A DNA stretch of 64,000 nucleotides from Parvibaculum sp039973015 (GTDB lineage: Bacteria; Pseudomonadota; Alphaproteobacteria; Parvibaculales; Parvibaculaceae). The stretch spans positions 273,931 through 337,930 of the forward strand of contig NZ_JBDWLT010000002.1 in NCBI RefSeq assembly GCF_039973015.1. Direction: 5' to 3'. Shown here piece after piece: positions 34,251-42,907 of this stretch (position 1 is its first letter; every line of letters starts with the position of its first letter). The notes under the pieces were generated by a model. That model was not told where the DNA came from and ran no database searches. It saw only the letters and a list, made by a program, of their open reading frames with translations. The translations under genes were made by a program, and so were the position numbers.

Positions 34251-35609
34251 ATGGTTGAATTCCGAAATGTGATGATCGCTATTCGTGCGCTGATGCCGGC
34301 GCGGCCATTGATGGCGCTGGCTGCAATGATTGCGTTTGTTCTTGCTGCGCTGCCCGCAAGGGCCGAACTGCAGATCGATATCGGTCAGGGCAATGTCGAG
34401 CCGCTTCCCATCGCGATCACCGATTTTGTCGGTGGAACCGAGCAGGATTCGAAGGTTGGTGCCGACATCTCATCCGTCATCACCAACAATCTCGAACGCT
34501 CGGGCCTTTTCCGCCCGCTACCGAAGGCCTCCTTCATCGAGAAGATTTCCGACATCAACGTGCAGCCGCGCTTCGGCGACTGGCGCGTGATCAGTGGGCA
34601 GGCGCTGGTGACCGGTCAGACGCGCCTCGAATCCGATGGACGGCTTCGCGTTGAATTCCGTCTCTGGGACGTGCTCGGCGAACAGCAGATGACGGGACTT
34701 CAGTTCTTCACGACACCGGATAACTGGCGCCGCGTTGCACATCTCATCTCGGATGCGATCTACAAGCGGCTGACCGGTGAGGAAGGTTATTTCGACACCC
34801 GCATCGTCTATGTCTCGGAAACCGGACCGAAGAATGCGCGCGTGAAACGTCTCGCGATCATGGACCAGGACGGGCACAATCCGCGCATGCTGACGAACGG
34901 CAACGACCTCGTTCTCACGCCGCGCTTCAGCCCGAACTCGCAGGAGATTACCTATCTCGCCTACCGGAACGCCCGGCCGCGGGTCTATGTCCTCGACATC
35001 GAAACCGGCCAGCAGGAAGTGGTGGGCGAGTTCCCGGGCATGACCTTCGCGCCGCGTTTCTCGCCCGACGGGCAGAAGATCATCATGAGCCTTCAGCGCG
35101 GCGGCAATTCCGACATCTATACGATGGATCTGCGCAGCCGGCAGGTGACGCGCCTGACCAATACCGCCGCCATCGATACGGCGCCGAGCTATTCGCCCGA
35201 CGGGCGGCAAGTCACGTTCGAATCGGACCGCGGCGGCTCCCAGCAGGTCTATGTCATGGACGCTAACGGCTCGAACCAGCGCCGCATCAGCTTCGGGCAG
35301 GGCAGCTACGCCACCCCGGTCTGGTCGCCGCGTGGCGATCTCATTGCCTTCACCAAGATATCGGGCGGCCGGTTCGTGATCGGTGTGATGCGGCCGGACG
35401 GGACGGGTGAGCGCATTCTGACCGAGGGCTATCACAATGAAGGCCCCACATGGGCGCCGAATGGCCGCTTGCTGATGTTCTTCCGCGAGACGCGCGGCGC
35501 GCAGGGCGGCCCCGGGCTCTGGTCGGTCGATGTGACCGGTTATAACGAGCGGCCCGTGCCGGCTACGACCATGGCGTCGGACCCGGCCTGGTCACCGCGG
35601 ATTCAGTAA
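34251..35609 (+). CDS. tolB: Tol-Pal system beta-propeller protein TolB
   Basis: This 452-residue periplasmic protein has a signal peptide cleaved at LPARA-E (about residue 37), an N-terminal domain (VEPLPIAITDFVGGTEQDSK) and a six-bladed WD40-like propeller with TolB repeats (RFSPDGQKIIMSLQRGGNSD, SYSPDGRQVTFESDRGGSQQ). It links Pal to TolA. The ATG at 34251 follows AGGAGAAG; this gives a rather long n-region, so a start at 34263 or 34293 is possible. Confidence 0.95.
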   Translation: MVEFRNVMIAIRALMPARPLMALAAMIAFVLAALPARAELQIDIGQGNVEPLPIAITDFVGGTEQDSKVGADISSVITNNLERSGLFRPLPKASFIEKISDINVQPRFGDWRVISGQALVTGQTRLESDGRLRVEFRLWDVLGEQQMTGLQFFTTPDNWRRVAHLISDAIYKRLTGEEGYFDTRIVYVSETGPKNARVKRLAIMDQDGHNPRMLTNGNDLVLTPRFSPNSQEITYLAYRNARPRVYVLDIETGQQEVVGEFPGMTFAPRFSPDGQKIIMSLQRGGNSDIYTMDLRSRQVTRLTNTAAIDTAPSYSPDGRQVTFESDRGGSQQVYVMDANGSNQRRISFGQGSYATPVWSPRGDLIAFTKISGGRFVIGVMRPDGTGERILTEGYHNEGPTWAPNGRLLMFFRETRGAQGGPGLWSVDVTGYNERPVPATTMASDPAWSPRIQ

Positions 35610-35669
35610 GGAATACAAGTATTCGGAGTGGACCGGTTGCGTGACTGCTTCATTCATGATGTAAAAATG

Positions 35670-35834
35670 TCACTTAACCTTGGCTGAAAAGTCGCATGAT
35701 ATTTGTTGCTTCTTGCCTGATACTCCGTTGCTAGCTAGTATCGTGTTGCGGTACAGCAACCCCAGCGTCGGCCAATTGCGGGCGACGTAAATTTCGGTCT
35801 GGAACGATGCCGGTCCGAAAAGGTTCTCTAGCAT
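35670..35834 (-). CDS. Candidate small ORF between tolB and pal, antisense
   Basis: A 54-codon frame (starting MLENLFGPASFQTEIYVARN) is read on the minus strand. Its ATG at 35834 is preceded by GGAGG at a spacing of seven bases, which is good for a real gene. The frame lies in an AT-richer gap of 346 bp that otherwise holds only the pal leader. There is no family I recognise, no signal peptide and no obvious domain. A chance frame cannot be excluded. Confidence 0.3.
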   Translation of the reverse strand: MLENLFGPASFQTEIYVARNWPTLGLLYRNTILASNGVSGKKQQISCDFSAKVK

Positions 35835-35955
35835 GATGCTGCCTCCGGTAGTCGGGTCTGGGCCCGTTTTACTGCGGGGGCTGCACGTGCAAGAGTGTCT
35901 ATTCAATGGAGCGCTGAGGCGCCATGGCCGCTGAGATCAAAAGGAGATCACCCGA

Positions 35956-36459
35956 ATGAAGTCCCCGAATGCTGGCCTGCGGTTTGCCGCCGTGGCTGCT
36001 GCTTTCCTTATGCTTGCCGCTTGCTCGTCGACCGATGAGAATGCCGGTGCGAACACCTCTCCCTCCTCGTCGTCCAGCACGATCGCGCCGGGCTCGCAGG
36101 AAGACCTCGTTGCCAATGTCGGCGACCGCGTTTTCTTCGACACCGACCGCTCTTCGCTCAGCGATGAAGCCCGTGCGACCCTGCAGCGTCAGGCCGCGTG
36201 GATGGAGCTTTACCCGAACCTGACCTTCACGCTTGAAGGTCATGCCGACGAACGCGGCACGCGCGAATACAACCTTGCGCTGGGTGGCCGCCGTGCCAAC
36301 TCCGCGAAGGATTATCTCGTGAGCCTCGGCGTCGATGGCGGCCGTCTCAACACCGTGTCCTACGGTAAAGAGCGTCCGGTCTGCCTCGAATCCAATGAGA
36401 ATTGCTGGGCCCAGAACCGTCGCGCCGTGACGGTTGTTGCCTCCGGCGCCGCGAGCTAA
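35956..36459 (+). CDS. pal: Peptidoglycan-associated lipoprotein Pal
   Basis: This 167-residue protein has a lipoprotein signal with lipobox LAAC (Cys23), a serine-rich linker and an OmpA-type domain (DRVFFDTDRSSLSDEA, EGHADERGTREYNLALGGRR, NRRAVTVVASG). It sits in the outer membrane and holds peptidoglycan, completing the Tol-Pal bridge. An AAGGAGA site precedes the ATG. It is 346 bp from tolB, so it may have its own promoter. Confidence 0.97.
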   Translation: MKSPNAGLRFAAVAAAFLMLAACSSTDENAGANTSPSSSSSTIAPGSQEDLVANVGDRVFFDTDRSSLSDEARATLQRQAAWMELYPNLTFTLEGHADERGTREYNLALGGRRANSAKDYLVSLGVDGGRLNTVSYGKERPVCLESNENCWAQNRRAVTVVASGAAS

Positions 36460-36496
36460 GCGGCGCTTAGCGAATCCGGGTTCGCAAGAGAATAAG

Positions 36497-36533
36497 AAGC
36501 GCTCTTCCGCCCTGCGCGGAAGGGCGCTTTTTT
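36497..36533 (+). terminator. Intrinsic terminator after pal
   Basis: AAGCGCTCTTCCGC pairs with GCGGAAGGGCGCTT around a short loop and is followed by a T-run. It separates pal from cpoB. Confidence 0.85.
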
Positions 36534-36639
36534 GTTGCCGTCCCTAATTCCGGCCGATGCGGTTATCTTGGATGCCGCAATTTGGTCGCGTTTGATTTTA
36601 AGATAGCGTCTTGATCACAAACCCGAACGGGAGGTTCGA

Positions 36640-37560
36640 TTGCGGCCCGATCGTCGTTCTTTGAAAACCGTCTTTCTCCACGCCGCCGCGGCAGCGCTTG
36701 TTGGCATGCCGCTCATAGCAGCTGGAACCGCGCATGCGCAGGATACGGACCCGCGTGCCATGGCAAATCGTATCGACAGGATCGAGCGCGAGATTTCCGA
36801 TCTTCAGCGCCAGGCGTATAGCGGTGGCGGCTCGTCCGGCTCGCCGGTTGTGATGGAGAGCGGGGCCGGTGCGGCCAATCTTCAGGCCCGCGTCGTCGAG
36901 CTTGAGGACCAGGTGCGCGCACTGAATGGCCGTCTGGAAGAGGCGAACCACCGGGCCGAGACGCTTGCGCGCAATCTCGAAGCCTTCAGGCAGGATGTGG
37001 ATCTTCGTTTCCGCGATCTCGGTGCTGCTTCTGCTCCTGCGGGTGCTTCTGCGGGCGGAGAGGGTGGGGCGCAGTCTTCCGCCGCGCCCGCCCAAGGGAC
37101 GCTCGGCGCGGCCTCTCCCGCAGGTTCCCCCGGGGCGGCGGCCGGTGGCGGTTCGGCTCCCTCGGTGCTGCCGAACGGTACGCCCGAAACGCAGTATGAT
37201 TTTGCAATCGATCTCATGAAGCGCGGGCAGTACGACAAGGCGCGTGGTGCCTTCGAGGAATTTCTCCAGCTTCATCCCAAGCATGCGCTTGCGGGCAATG
37301 CGCAATACTGGCTTGGCGAAACCTTCTACGCGCAGAACGACTACAAGCGCGCGGGCGATGCTTTCCTCACCGGCTACACGACCTATGCGTCGAGCAGCAA
37401 GGCGCCGGACAGCTTGCTCAAGCTCGGTATGAGCCTCGCCGCGCTCGACAACAAGGATGCGGCCTGTACGGTCTGGGGCGAGCTTGGCTCGAAGTTCCCG
37501 CAGGCTTCGCCTTCGGTCGTGGCCCGCGCGAAGCTTGAGCGGCAAAAAGCCGGTTGCTGA
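36640..37560 (+). CDS. cpoB: Cell division coordinator CpoB (YbgF)
   Basis: This 306-residue periplasmic protein has a signal peptide ending AHA-Q, an N-terminal coiled coil (about 40-120; RIDRIEREISDLQRQ, ARVVELEDQVRALNGRLEE), an alanine/glycine-rich linker (about 128-180) and a C-terminal TPR region (YDFAIDLMKRGQYDKARGAF, NAQYWLGETFYAQNDYKRAG). It coordinates Tol-Pal with cell-wall synthesis during constriction. The start is a TTG at 36640 with a strong GGGAGG site 5-6 bases upstream. Confidence 0.9.
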   Translation: MRPDRRSLKTVFLHAAAAALVGMPLIAAGTAHAQDTDPRAMANRIDRIEREISDLQRQAYSGGGSSGSPVVMESGAGAANLQARVVELEDQVRALNGRLEEANHRAETLARNLEAFRQDVDLRFRDLGAASAPAGASAGGEGGAQSSAAPAQGTLGAASPAGSPGAAAGGGSAPSVLPNGTPETQYDFAIDLMKRGQYDKARGAFEEFLQLHPKHALAGNAQYWLGETFYAQNDYKRAGDAFLTGYTTYASSSKAPDSLLKLGMSLAALDNKDAACTVWGELGSKFPQASPSVVARAKLERQKAGC

Positions 37561-37566
37561 TTATTC

Positions 37567-38931
37567 ATGTCGGAGGGGGAAATGAACGCGGAGGATGAAA
37601 CCGCGCGCCCTTCTTCCCCTGTTACGGCCTCTCCCGTCACGGCCTCTCCCGTTTCGGCGGCGGAGTTCGCTGCCTGCATGGTCTCCCTTGATCCGGGAAA
37701 GGGCGTAGCGGTCGCCCTGTCGGGCGGGCCGGATTCGCTTGCGCTTCTTGTTCTTGCGGCGCGTTGGGCCGCTCGGCGCAAGAGCACGTCGCTTTACGCT
37801 TTTACCGTCGATCATGGGCTGCGTCCGGCTTCTGCTCGCGAGGCGAAAATTGCGGCCCGGTTCTCGGCGAAGCTCGGTGTCCCTCATCGTATTTTGAAGT
37901 GGAAGGGCGGAAAGCCGGCCAGCGGTATTCAGGCCGCCGCGCGCGATGCGCGTTACCGGCTGCTTCTCGCTGCTTGCCGCGAAGCGGGTGTGGCGGATCT
38001 TCTGGTCGCCCACCATCTCGAAGATCAGGCGGAGACCTTTCTTCTCCGGCTTGCGCGGGGGAGCGGCGTGGATGGGCTTTCCGGCATGACGGCATCGCGG
38101 CCTCTTTCTGCCGAGAAGCCTGAAGTGCGTCTCCTGCGTCCCCTGCTCGATTTTCCGAAGGTCAGACTGGCGGCAACAGTGGCGAAGGCGGGTTTCACGC
38201 CGATCCTGGACCCGAGCAACGAGGATGAACGCTTCGACAGGGTGAAGATGCGCAACGCTCTTTCCGTTCTCGCGCCGCTCGGGCTTGATGCCGGGCAGCT
38301 TGCCCGCACGGCCGCCCGGATGGGGCGGGCCCGCGAAGCGCTGGAAAGGCAGACAGGGGCGCTCCTCTCTGCGCATGCCGCGCTCTCACCCTTCGGCTTT
38401 GTAGAGATGAGGGTGGAACCTTTTGCCGCCGCACCGCCGGAAATCGGGCTGCGGGCGCTTGCAGCCCTCATGTCTATTGTCGGGGGCGGGCACTATGCGC
38501 CGCGTCTGGCCGCGCTTGAAGCCGTCCATGCCGCAATCGGCAAGCGGGAGCTTGGCCGGGGGCGGACGCTTGGCGGCGTCAAGCTGGCGCTGAAGGGAGA
38601 GACCCTTGTTGTGACCCGGGAGGTGGCGGCGGCGCTGAAATCACCGTCTCTTTCGCTCAAACAGGGCGGGCAGGGGCTTTGGGACGAAAGGTTCCATGTA
38701 TCGTTTGTGAAGGCGCCACGCGGCCAGTGCGTCGAGGTGCGCGCGCTGGGTGCGCAGGGTCTTGCCGCTCTTCGCGCAGCGAAAATGGCCCTTCCAGCGG
38801 TGCCGAGCGCCGTTCTTCAGGCCCTGCCGGGCTTCTGGCAGCACGATAAATTGCTTGCCGCGCCCCAATTGGGGACGCTGCGCCCCGACGTCGAGGCCCA
38901 TGTGGCGCTCGGCCGCACACTCCCCCCATAG
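37567..38931 (+). CDS. tilS: tRNA(Ile)-lysidine synthase
   Basis: This 454-residue N-type ATP-pyrophosphatase modifies the anticodon of tRNA-Ile(CAU) with lysine. The PP-loop is VALSGGPDSLAL (residues 49-60), followed by FTVDHGLRPASAREAK and HHLEDQAETFLLRLARGSG. The N-terminus carries a short tandem repeat (SPVTASPVTASPVS) from a direct DNA repeat at about 37617-37655, outside the conserved domain. The start could be the ATG at 37582. It begins just after cpoB, upstream of ftsH. Confidence 0.93.
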   Translation: MSEGEMNAEDETARPSSPVTASPVTASPVSAAEFAACMVSLDPGKGVAVALSGGPDSLALLVLAARWAARRKSTSLYAFTVDHGLRPASAREAKIAARFSAKLGVPHRILKWKGGKPASGIQAAARDARYRLLLAACREAGVADLLVAHHLEDQAETFLLRLARGSGVDGLSGMTASRPLSAEKPEVRLLRPLLDFPKVRLAATVAKAGFTPILDPSNEDERFDRVKMRNALSVLAPLGLDAGQLARTAARMGRAREALERQTGALLSAHAALSPFGFVEMRVEPFAAAPPEIGLRALAALMSIVGGGHYAPRLAALEAVHAAIGKRELGRGRTLGGVKLALKGETLVVTREVAAALKSPSLSLKQGGQGLWDERFHVSFVKAPRGQCVEVRALGAQGLAALRAAKMALPAVPSAVLQALPGFWQHDKLLAAPQLGTLRPDVEAHVALGRTLPP

Positions 38932-39107
38932 CTCGGCAAACCGGCGAGAAATGCCCGAATGTGAGGCAAACAAACGGGTGCTGGTACTTGGTAAACCTTT
39001 CTATGGTCACTATCTTCTCTTAGATTAGAAACACTCGAGAAGCGGCGGTGCATCTGGCACGCACCCTGCAAAGTAGCGCCTGTCGTCAGGTAAAAAGGTA
39101 AAAGCTC

Positions 39108-41024
39108 TTGTCCAATTTCAAGAATTTCGCTGTCTGGGTTCTTGGCGCGCTGCTTCTGGTGGCGCTGTTCAATCTCTTCCAGAACCCCTCGCCGCAGAAT
39201 GCCTCCGGCACCGAGATCACTTTCTCGCGCCTGCTGGCGGACGTCGACTCCGGCAGCGTGAGCGAAGTCACCATTCAAGGCGAGAAGATCAGCGGCACCT
39301 ATTCTGACGGTCGCAAGTTCTCGACTTTCGCGCCGCAGGATCCCTCGCTGGTCGACCGTCTCTACAACAAGGGCGTCACGATCACCGCCAAGCCGACAGA
39401 TGACAACGTACCCTCGTTGCTCGGTGTTCTTGTTTCCTGGTTCCCGATGCTGCTGCTTATCGCGGTCTGGATTTTCTTCATGCGCCAGATGCAGGGCGGT
39501 GGCGGCAAGGCCATGGGCTTCGGCAAGTCCAAGGCGAAGCTGCTGACCGAACGGCATGGCCGCGTGATGTTCGACGACGTTGCGGGCATTGACGAGGCGA
39601 AGGACGACCTCACCGAGATCGTCGACTTCCTCCGCGACCCGGCGAAGTTTCAGCGCCTTGGCGGCCGCATTCCGAAGGGCGTGCTGCTCGTCGGTCCTCC
39701 CGGCACGGGCAAGACGCTTCTCGCGCGCGCCATCGCAGGCGAGGCCAATGTTCCCTTCTTCACGATTTCCGGTTCGGATTTCGTCGAGATGTTCGTCGGC
39801 GTCGGCGCGAGCCGTGTGCGCGACATGTTCGAGCAGGCGAAGAAGAACGCGCCCTGCATCATCTTCATCGACGAAATCGATGCGGTGGGCCGTCATCGCG
39901 GCGCCGGTCTGGGCGGCGGGAATGACGAACGCGAGCAGACGCTGAACCAGTTGCTTGTCGAGATGGACGGTTTCGAGCCGAACGAGGGCATCATCCTCAT
40001 TGCGGCGACCAACCGGCCGGACGTGCTCGACCCCGCGCTGCTGCGCCCGGGCCGCTTCGACCGCCAGGTCGTGGTGCCGAACCCGGATGTCATCGGCCGC
40101 GAAAAGATCCTCAAGGTCCACATGAAAAAGGTGCCGCTGGCGCCGGATGTCGAGCCGCGCACGATCGCGCGCGGTACGCCGGGCTTCTCGGGCGCCGATC
40201 TGGCCAACCTCGTCAACGAGGCTGCGCTCATGGCGGCTCGCCGCGGCAAGCGCCTCGTCACCATGGCCGAGTTCGAGGATGCGAAAGACAAGGTCATGAT
40301 GGGCGCGGAACGCCGCTCCATGGTCATGACGGAAGAAGAAAAGAAGCTCACGGCCTATCATGAAGGTGGTCATGCGCTGGTTGCTCTTCACATGCCGGCC
40401 TCTGATCCGATCCACAAGGCGACGATCATTCCGCGCGGACGTGCGCTCGGCATGGTGATGCGCCTGCCGGAACGCGACCAGATTTCGGTGACGCGCGGCA
40501 AGCTCCAGGCCGACCTTGCGGTTGCGATGGGCGGGCGTATCGCCGAGGAAGTCATCTTCGGGCACGACAAGGTAACGTCGGGCGCGTCATCCGATATCGC
40601 GATGGCGACCAAGATGGCGAAGGCGATGGTTACGCGCTGGGGCATGAGCGACAAGCTCGGGCCGCTCGCCTATGGCGAGAACGAGGAAGAAGTCTTTCTC
40701 GGCCATTCTGTCGCGCGGACCCAGAACATGTCGGAAGAGACGCAACGCACGATCGACTCGGAAGTGCGGCGCATCGTCGATGAAGGCTACGATACGGCAA
40801 AGAAGATTCTCGCCGATCACATCGACGAATTGCACATCATCGCCAAGGGCTTGCTGGAATACGAAACGCTTTCGGGCGACGAGATCCAGAACCTTCTCAA
40901 GGGCGAACCGCCGGTCCGCGATCGCGGCGAACCGGAAAAGCCCGCCGAAGGTCCGACCTCCTCGGTCCCGGTTTCGGGAGGGAATGGTCCGGTTGGTGCG
41001 CCGCCAGCCCCGCAGGGAACATAA
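39108..41024 (+). CDS. ftsH: ATP-dependent zinc metalloprotease FtsH
   Basis: This 638-residue membrane protease has two helices (residues 5-24 and 101-125), an AAA+ module with Walker A GPPGTGKT (196-203), Walker B IIFIDEIDAVG and the second-region-of-homology ATNRPDVLDPALLRPGRFD, and the zinc motif HEGGH (418-422). It degrades membrane and regulatory proteins. The start is TTG with an AAGG site. The last codons and the stop overlap a 15-bp direct repeat. Confidence 0.97.
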   Translation: MSNFKNFAVWVLGALLLVALFNLFQNPSPQNASGTEITFSRLLADVDSGSVSEVTIQGEKISGTYSDGRKFSTFAPQDPSLVDRLYNKGVTITAKPTDDNVPSLLGVLVSWFPMLLLIAVWIFFMRQMQGGGGKAMGFGKSKAKLLTERHGRVMFDDVAGIDEAKDDLTEIVDFLRDPAKFQRLGGRIPKGVLLVGPPGTGKTLLARAIAGEANVPFFTISGSDFVEMFVGVGASRVRDMFEQAKKNAPCIIFIDEIDAVGRHRGAGLGGGNDEREQTLNQLLVEMDGFEPNEGIILIAATNRPDVLDPALLRPGRFDRQVVVPNPDVIGREKILKVHMKKVPLAPDVEPRTIARGTPGFSGADLANLVNEAALMAARRGKRLVTMAEFEDAKDKVMMGAERRSMVMTEEEKKLTAYHEGGHALVALHMPASDPIHKATIIPRGRALGMVMRLPERDQISVTRGKLQADLAVAMGGRIAEEVIFGHDKVTSGASSDIAMATKMAKAMVTRWGMSDKLGPLAYGENEEEVFLGHSVARTQNMSEETQRTIDSEVRRIVDEGYDTAKKILADHIDELHIIAKGLLEYETLSGDEIQNLLKGEPPVRDRGEPEKPAEGPTSSVPVSGGNGPVGAPPAPQGT

Positions 41025-41039
41025 AGCCCCGCAGGGAAC
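41006..41039. repeat. Tandem 15-bp repeat across the ftsH stop codon
   Basis: AGCCCCGCAGGGAAC occurs at 41006-41020 and again at 41025-41039, with the ftsH TAA at 41022-41024 between them. This looks like a local slippage duplication. Confidence 0.75.
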
Positions 41040-41064
41040 GAAAAAACGCCGCGACAGCGGAATG

Positions 41065-41091
41065 AAAAAGGGAGGCTCCGGCCCCCTTTTT
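41065..41091. terminator. Bidirectional terminator ftsH / CYP153
   Basis: AAAAAGGG pairs with CCCTTTTT around an internal AGGCTCCGGCC segment with one mismatch. It sits between the convergent ftsH and the P450 gene ending at 41123. Confidence 0.8.
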
Positions 41092-41122
41092 GCTGTTCTT
41101 TGCTGTTCGTGACTGTCTCGCG

Positions 41123-42376
41123 TCAGGCGTGCAGCTTTACCGGCATATAGGCGTAACCGCGCACGAAGTTGGAGCGGACGCGTTCCGGCTCCTTCAGCAC
41201 TTCGATATGGGAGAAGCGCGCGAGTATTTCCTCCCAGAGAATCCTCAACTGCATTTCAGCCAGCCGGTTGCCGACGCAGCGATGAACGCCGAAGCCGAAG
41301 GAGAGATGCTGGCGCGGACGGGCGCGGTCGATGATGAGTTCTTCCGGCCGTTCGATCGCGTCTTCGTCACGATTGCCGGACAGGTACCACATCACCACCT
41401 TGTCGCCTTTCTTGATCGTCTTGCCGCCGATCTCGTGGTCTTCCATCGCCGTGCGGCGCATATGGGCGAGCGGCGTCTGCCAGCGGATCACTTCCGGCAC
41501 CATCGTATCGATGAGTGCGTGATTGGCTTTCAGCTTTTCGAATTCCTTCGGAAAGCGGTTGAGCGCCAGCACACTGCCCGTCATCGAGTTGCGCGTGGTG
41601 TCGTTGCCGCCGACAATCAGCAGCAGAATATTCCCGAGGAATTCTTCCGGCGGCATGTTCCGTGTCGCGGGCGAATGGGCGAGCATCGAGATAAGGTCAT
41701 TGCCCGGTTTCTTCGCGTTCACGCGCTGGTTCCACAAGGTCATGAAGCTCGCAGCGCATTTCTGAAGTTCCTTCGTGCGCTGCTCCCAGCTATCGATGAT
41801 GCCGCTGCCCGGTTCGGCGGTTGTGACGTCGGACCATCGCGTCAGCTTGCGGCGCTCTTCAAAGGGGAAATCGAACAGCGTCGCGAGCATTTGCGTCGTG
41901 AGTTCGATGGACACGTTATCCACCCAGTCGAATTCCTCGCCGACCGGCAGACGGTCGAGAATGTTCTGCATCCGCTCGCGGATCGTCTTTTCCAGCACCA
42001 TGAGATTGCTCGGCGCGACGATGGGACTGACCGTCTTGCGCTGGGCATCGTGGTCCGGCGGGTCCATGGTGATGAAGCTGCGCAGAGGCAGACCTTCGCT
42101 GCGCACGTTATTGTCGTCGATGATGATGCCGCCGACGCCTGCTTCCGACGAAAACACCTGGTGATTGGTGTCGACCGCCATGATGTCGTTGTATTTGGTG
42201 ATCGACCAATAAGAGCCATAGGCGCTTTCCGCGCAGTAGTGCACGGGGTCTTCCTTGCGCAATCTCGCAAAGTACTCGCCTACCGTGTCGCTTACAAAAA
42301 GGTCCGGGTTGCTTACATCAATCTTGTCGAGGGGAACGGACAGGGCGGGGCTGGCATCAAGCGTTGCAGTGCTCAT
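41123..42376 (-). CDS. Cytochrome P450, CYP153 alkane hydroxylase type (copy A)
   Basis: This 417-residue soluble P450 matches the CYP153 family of bacterial terminal alkane / fatty-acid hydroxylases. Motifs are MDPPDHDAQRKTVSPIVAPS (104-123), the oxygen-activation helix GGNDTTRNS (256-264), EVIR (295-298) and the haem loop FGFGVHRCVGN with Cys367 as ligand. It needs a ferredoxin and a reductase. An own promoter is likely: a perfect TTGACA (complement of 42441-42446) stands 65 bases before the ATG, and a GGGAGAGAG site precedes the start. It is 75-80% similar by eye to copy B. Confidence 0.92.
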   Translation of the reverse strand: MSTATLDASPALSVPLDKIDVSNPDLFVSDTVGEYFARLRKEDPVHYCAESAYGSYWSITKYNDIMAVDTNHQVFSSEAGVGGIIIDDNNVRSEGLPLRSFITMDPPDHDAQRKTVSPIVAPSNLMVLEKTIRERMQNILDRLPVGEEFDWVDNVSIELTTQMLATLFDFPFEERRKLTRWSDVTTAEPGSGIIDSWEQRTKELQKCAASFMTLWNQRVNAKKPGNDLISMLAHSPATRNMPPEEFLGNILLLIVGGNDTTRNSMTGSVLALNRFPKEFEKLKANHALIDTMVPEVIRWQTPLAHMRRTAMEDHEIGGKTIKKGDKVVMWYLSGNRDEDAIERPEELIIDRARPRQHLSFGFGVHRCVGNRLAEMQLRILWEEILARFSHIEVLKEPERVRSNFVRGYAYMPVKLHA

Positions 42377-42513
42377 TTCTCTCTCCCACAGATTTTTCAG
42401 TCTTGTTCTTGTGTTTATTAGCGCCGCTCCAGGGGGGTGATGTCAATACGGGGTTCGTAGCCGCAATACGCATTTTCGGCGGTTTTCGCCGTAAAACTGC
42501 GCAGTGCCGAAAT

Positions 42514-42540
42514 AAAAAGGGAGGTTCTTTCGAACCTCCC
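42514..42540 (-). terminator. Intrinsic terminator after the ferredoxin gene
   Basis: On the minus strand GGGAGGTTC-gaaa-GAACCTCCC is followed by TTTTTA. It separates the CYP153-B/ferredoxin transcript from CYP153-A. Confidence 0.88.
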
Positions 42541-42569
42541 TCTTCCCTGTCCGGCGTCTCCCGATGCCG

Positions 42570-42893
42570 TCAGTGCTGCTTCTCCGGCAGCTTCAGAATC
42601 AGCCCGTCGAGGTTGTCGGCGATCACGATCTGGCAGGCGAGGCGGCTTTGCCCGGTCACGTCTTCGGCAAATTCCAGCATGCTCTGCTCCAGTCCTTCTG
42701 CCGCCGGTCCTGTCCTGCCGATCCATTCAGGGTCGACATAGACGTGGCAGGTCGCGCATGCGGCGGCACCGCCGCAATCGCCATCAATGCCGGGAACGCC
42801 GTTCTTTACTGCGGCTTCCATGGCGGAGATGCCAGGATCGGCTTCCACCGCATATTCGGTTCCGTTTGCGTCGATGTATTTGATCAGGGTCAT
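42570..42893 (-). CDS. 2Fe-2S ferredoxin of the P450 system
   Basis: This 107-residue adrenodoxin/putidaredoxin-type ferredoxin has the cluster ligands Cys40, Cys46, Cys49 and Cys87 in the CX5CX2C...C pattern. It passes single electrons to the P450s. A GGAGG site precedes the ATG. It begins 14 bases after the CYP153-B stop and is co-transcribed with it. No ferredoxin reductase is encoded in the cassette. Confidence 0.93.
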   Translation of the reverse strand: MTLIKYIDANGTEYAVEADPGISAMEAAVKNGVPGIDGDCGGAAACATCHVYVDPEWIGRTGPAAEGLEQSMLEFAEDVTGQSRLACQIVIADNLDGLILKLPEKQH

Positions 42894-42907
42894 ACCGGTC
42901 CTCCGTC

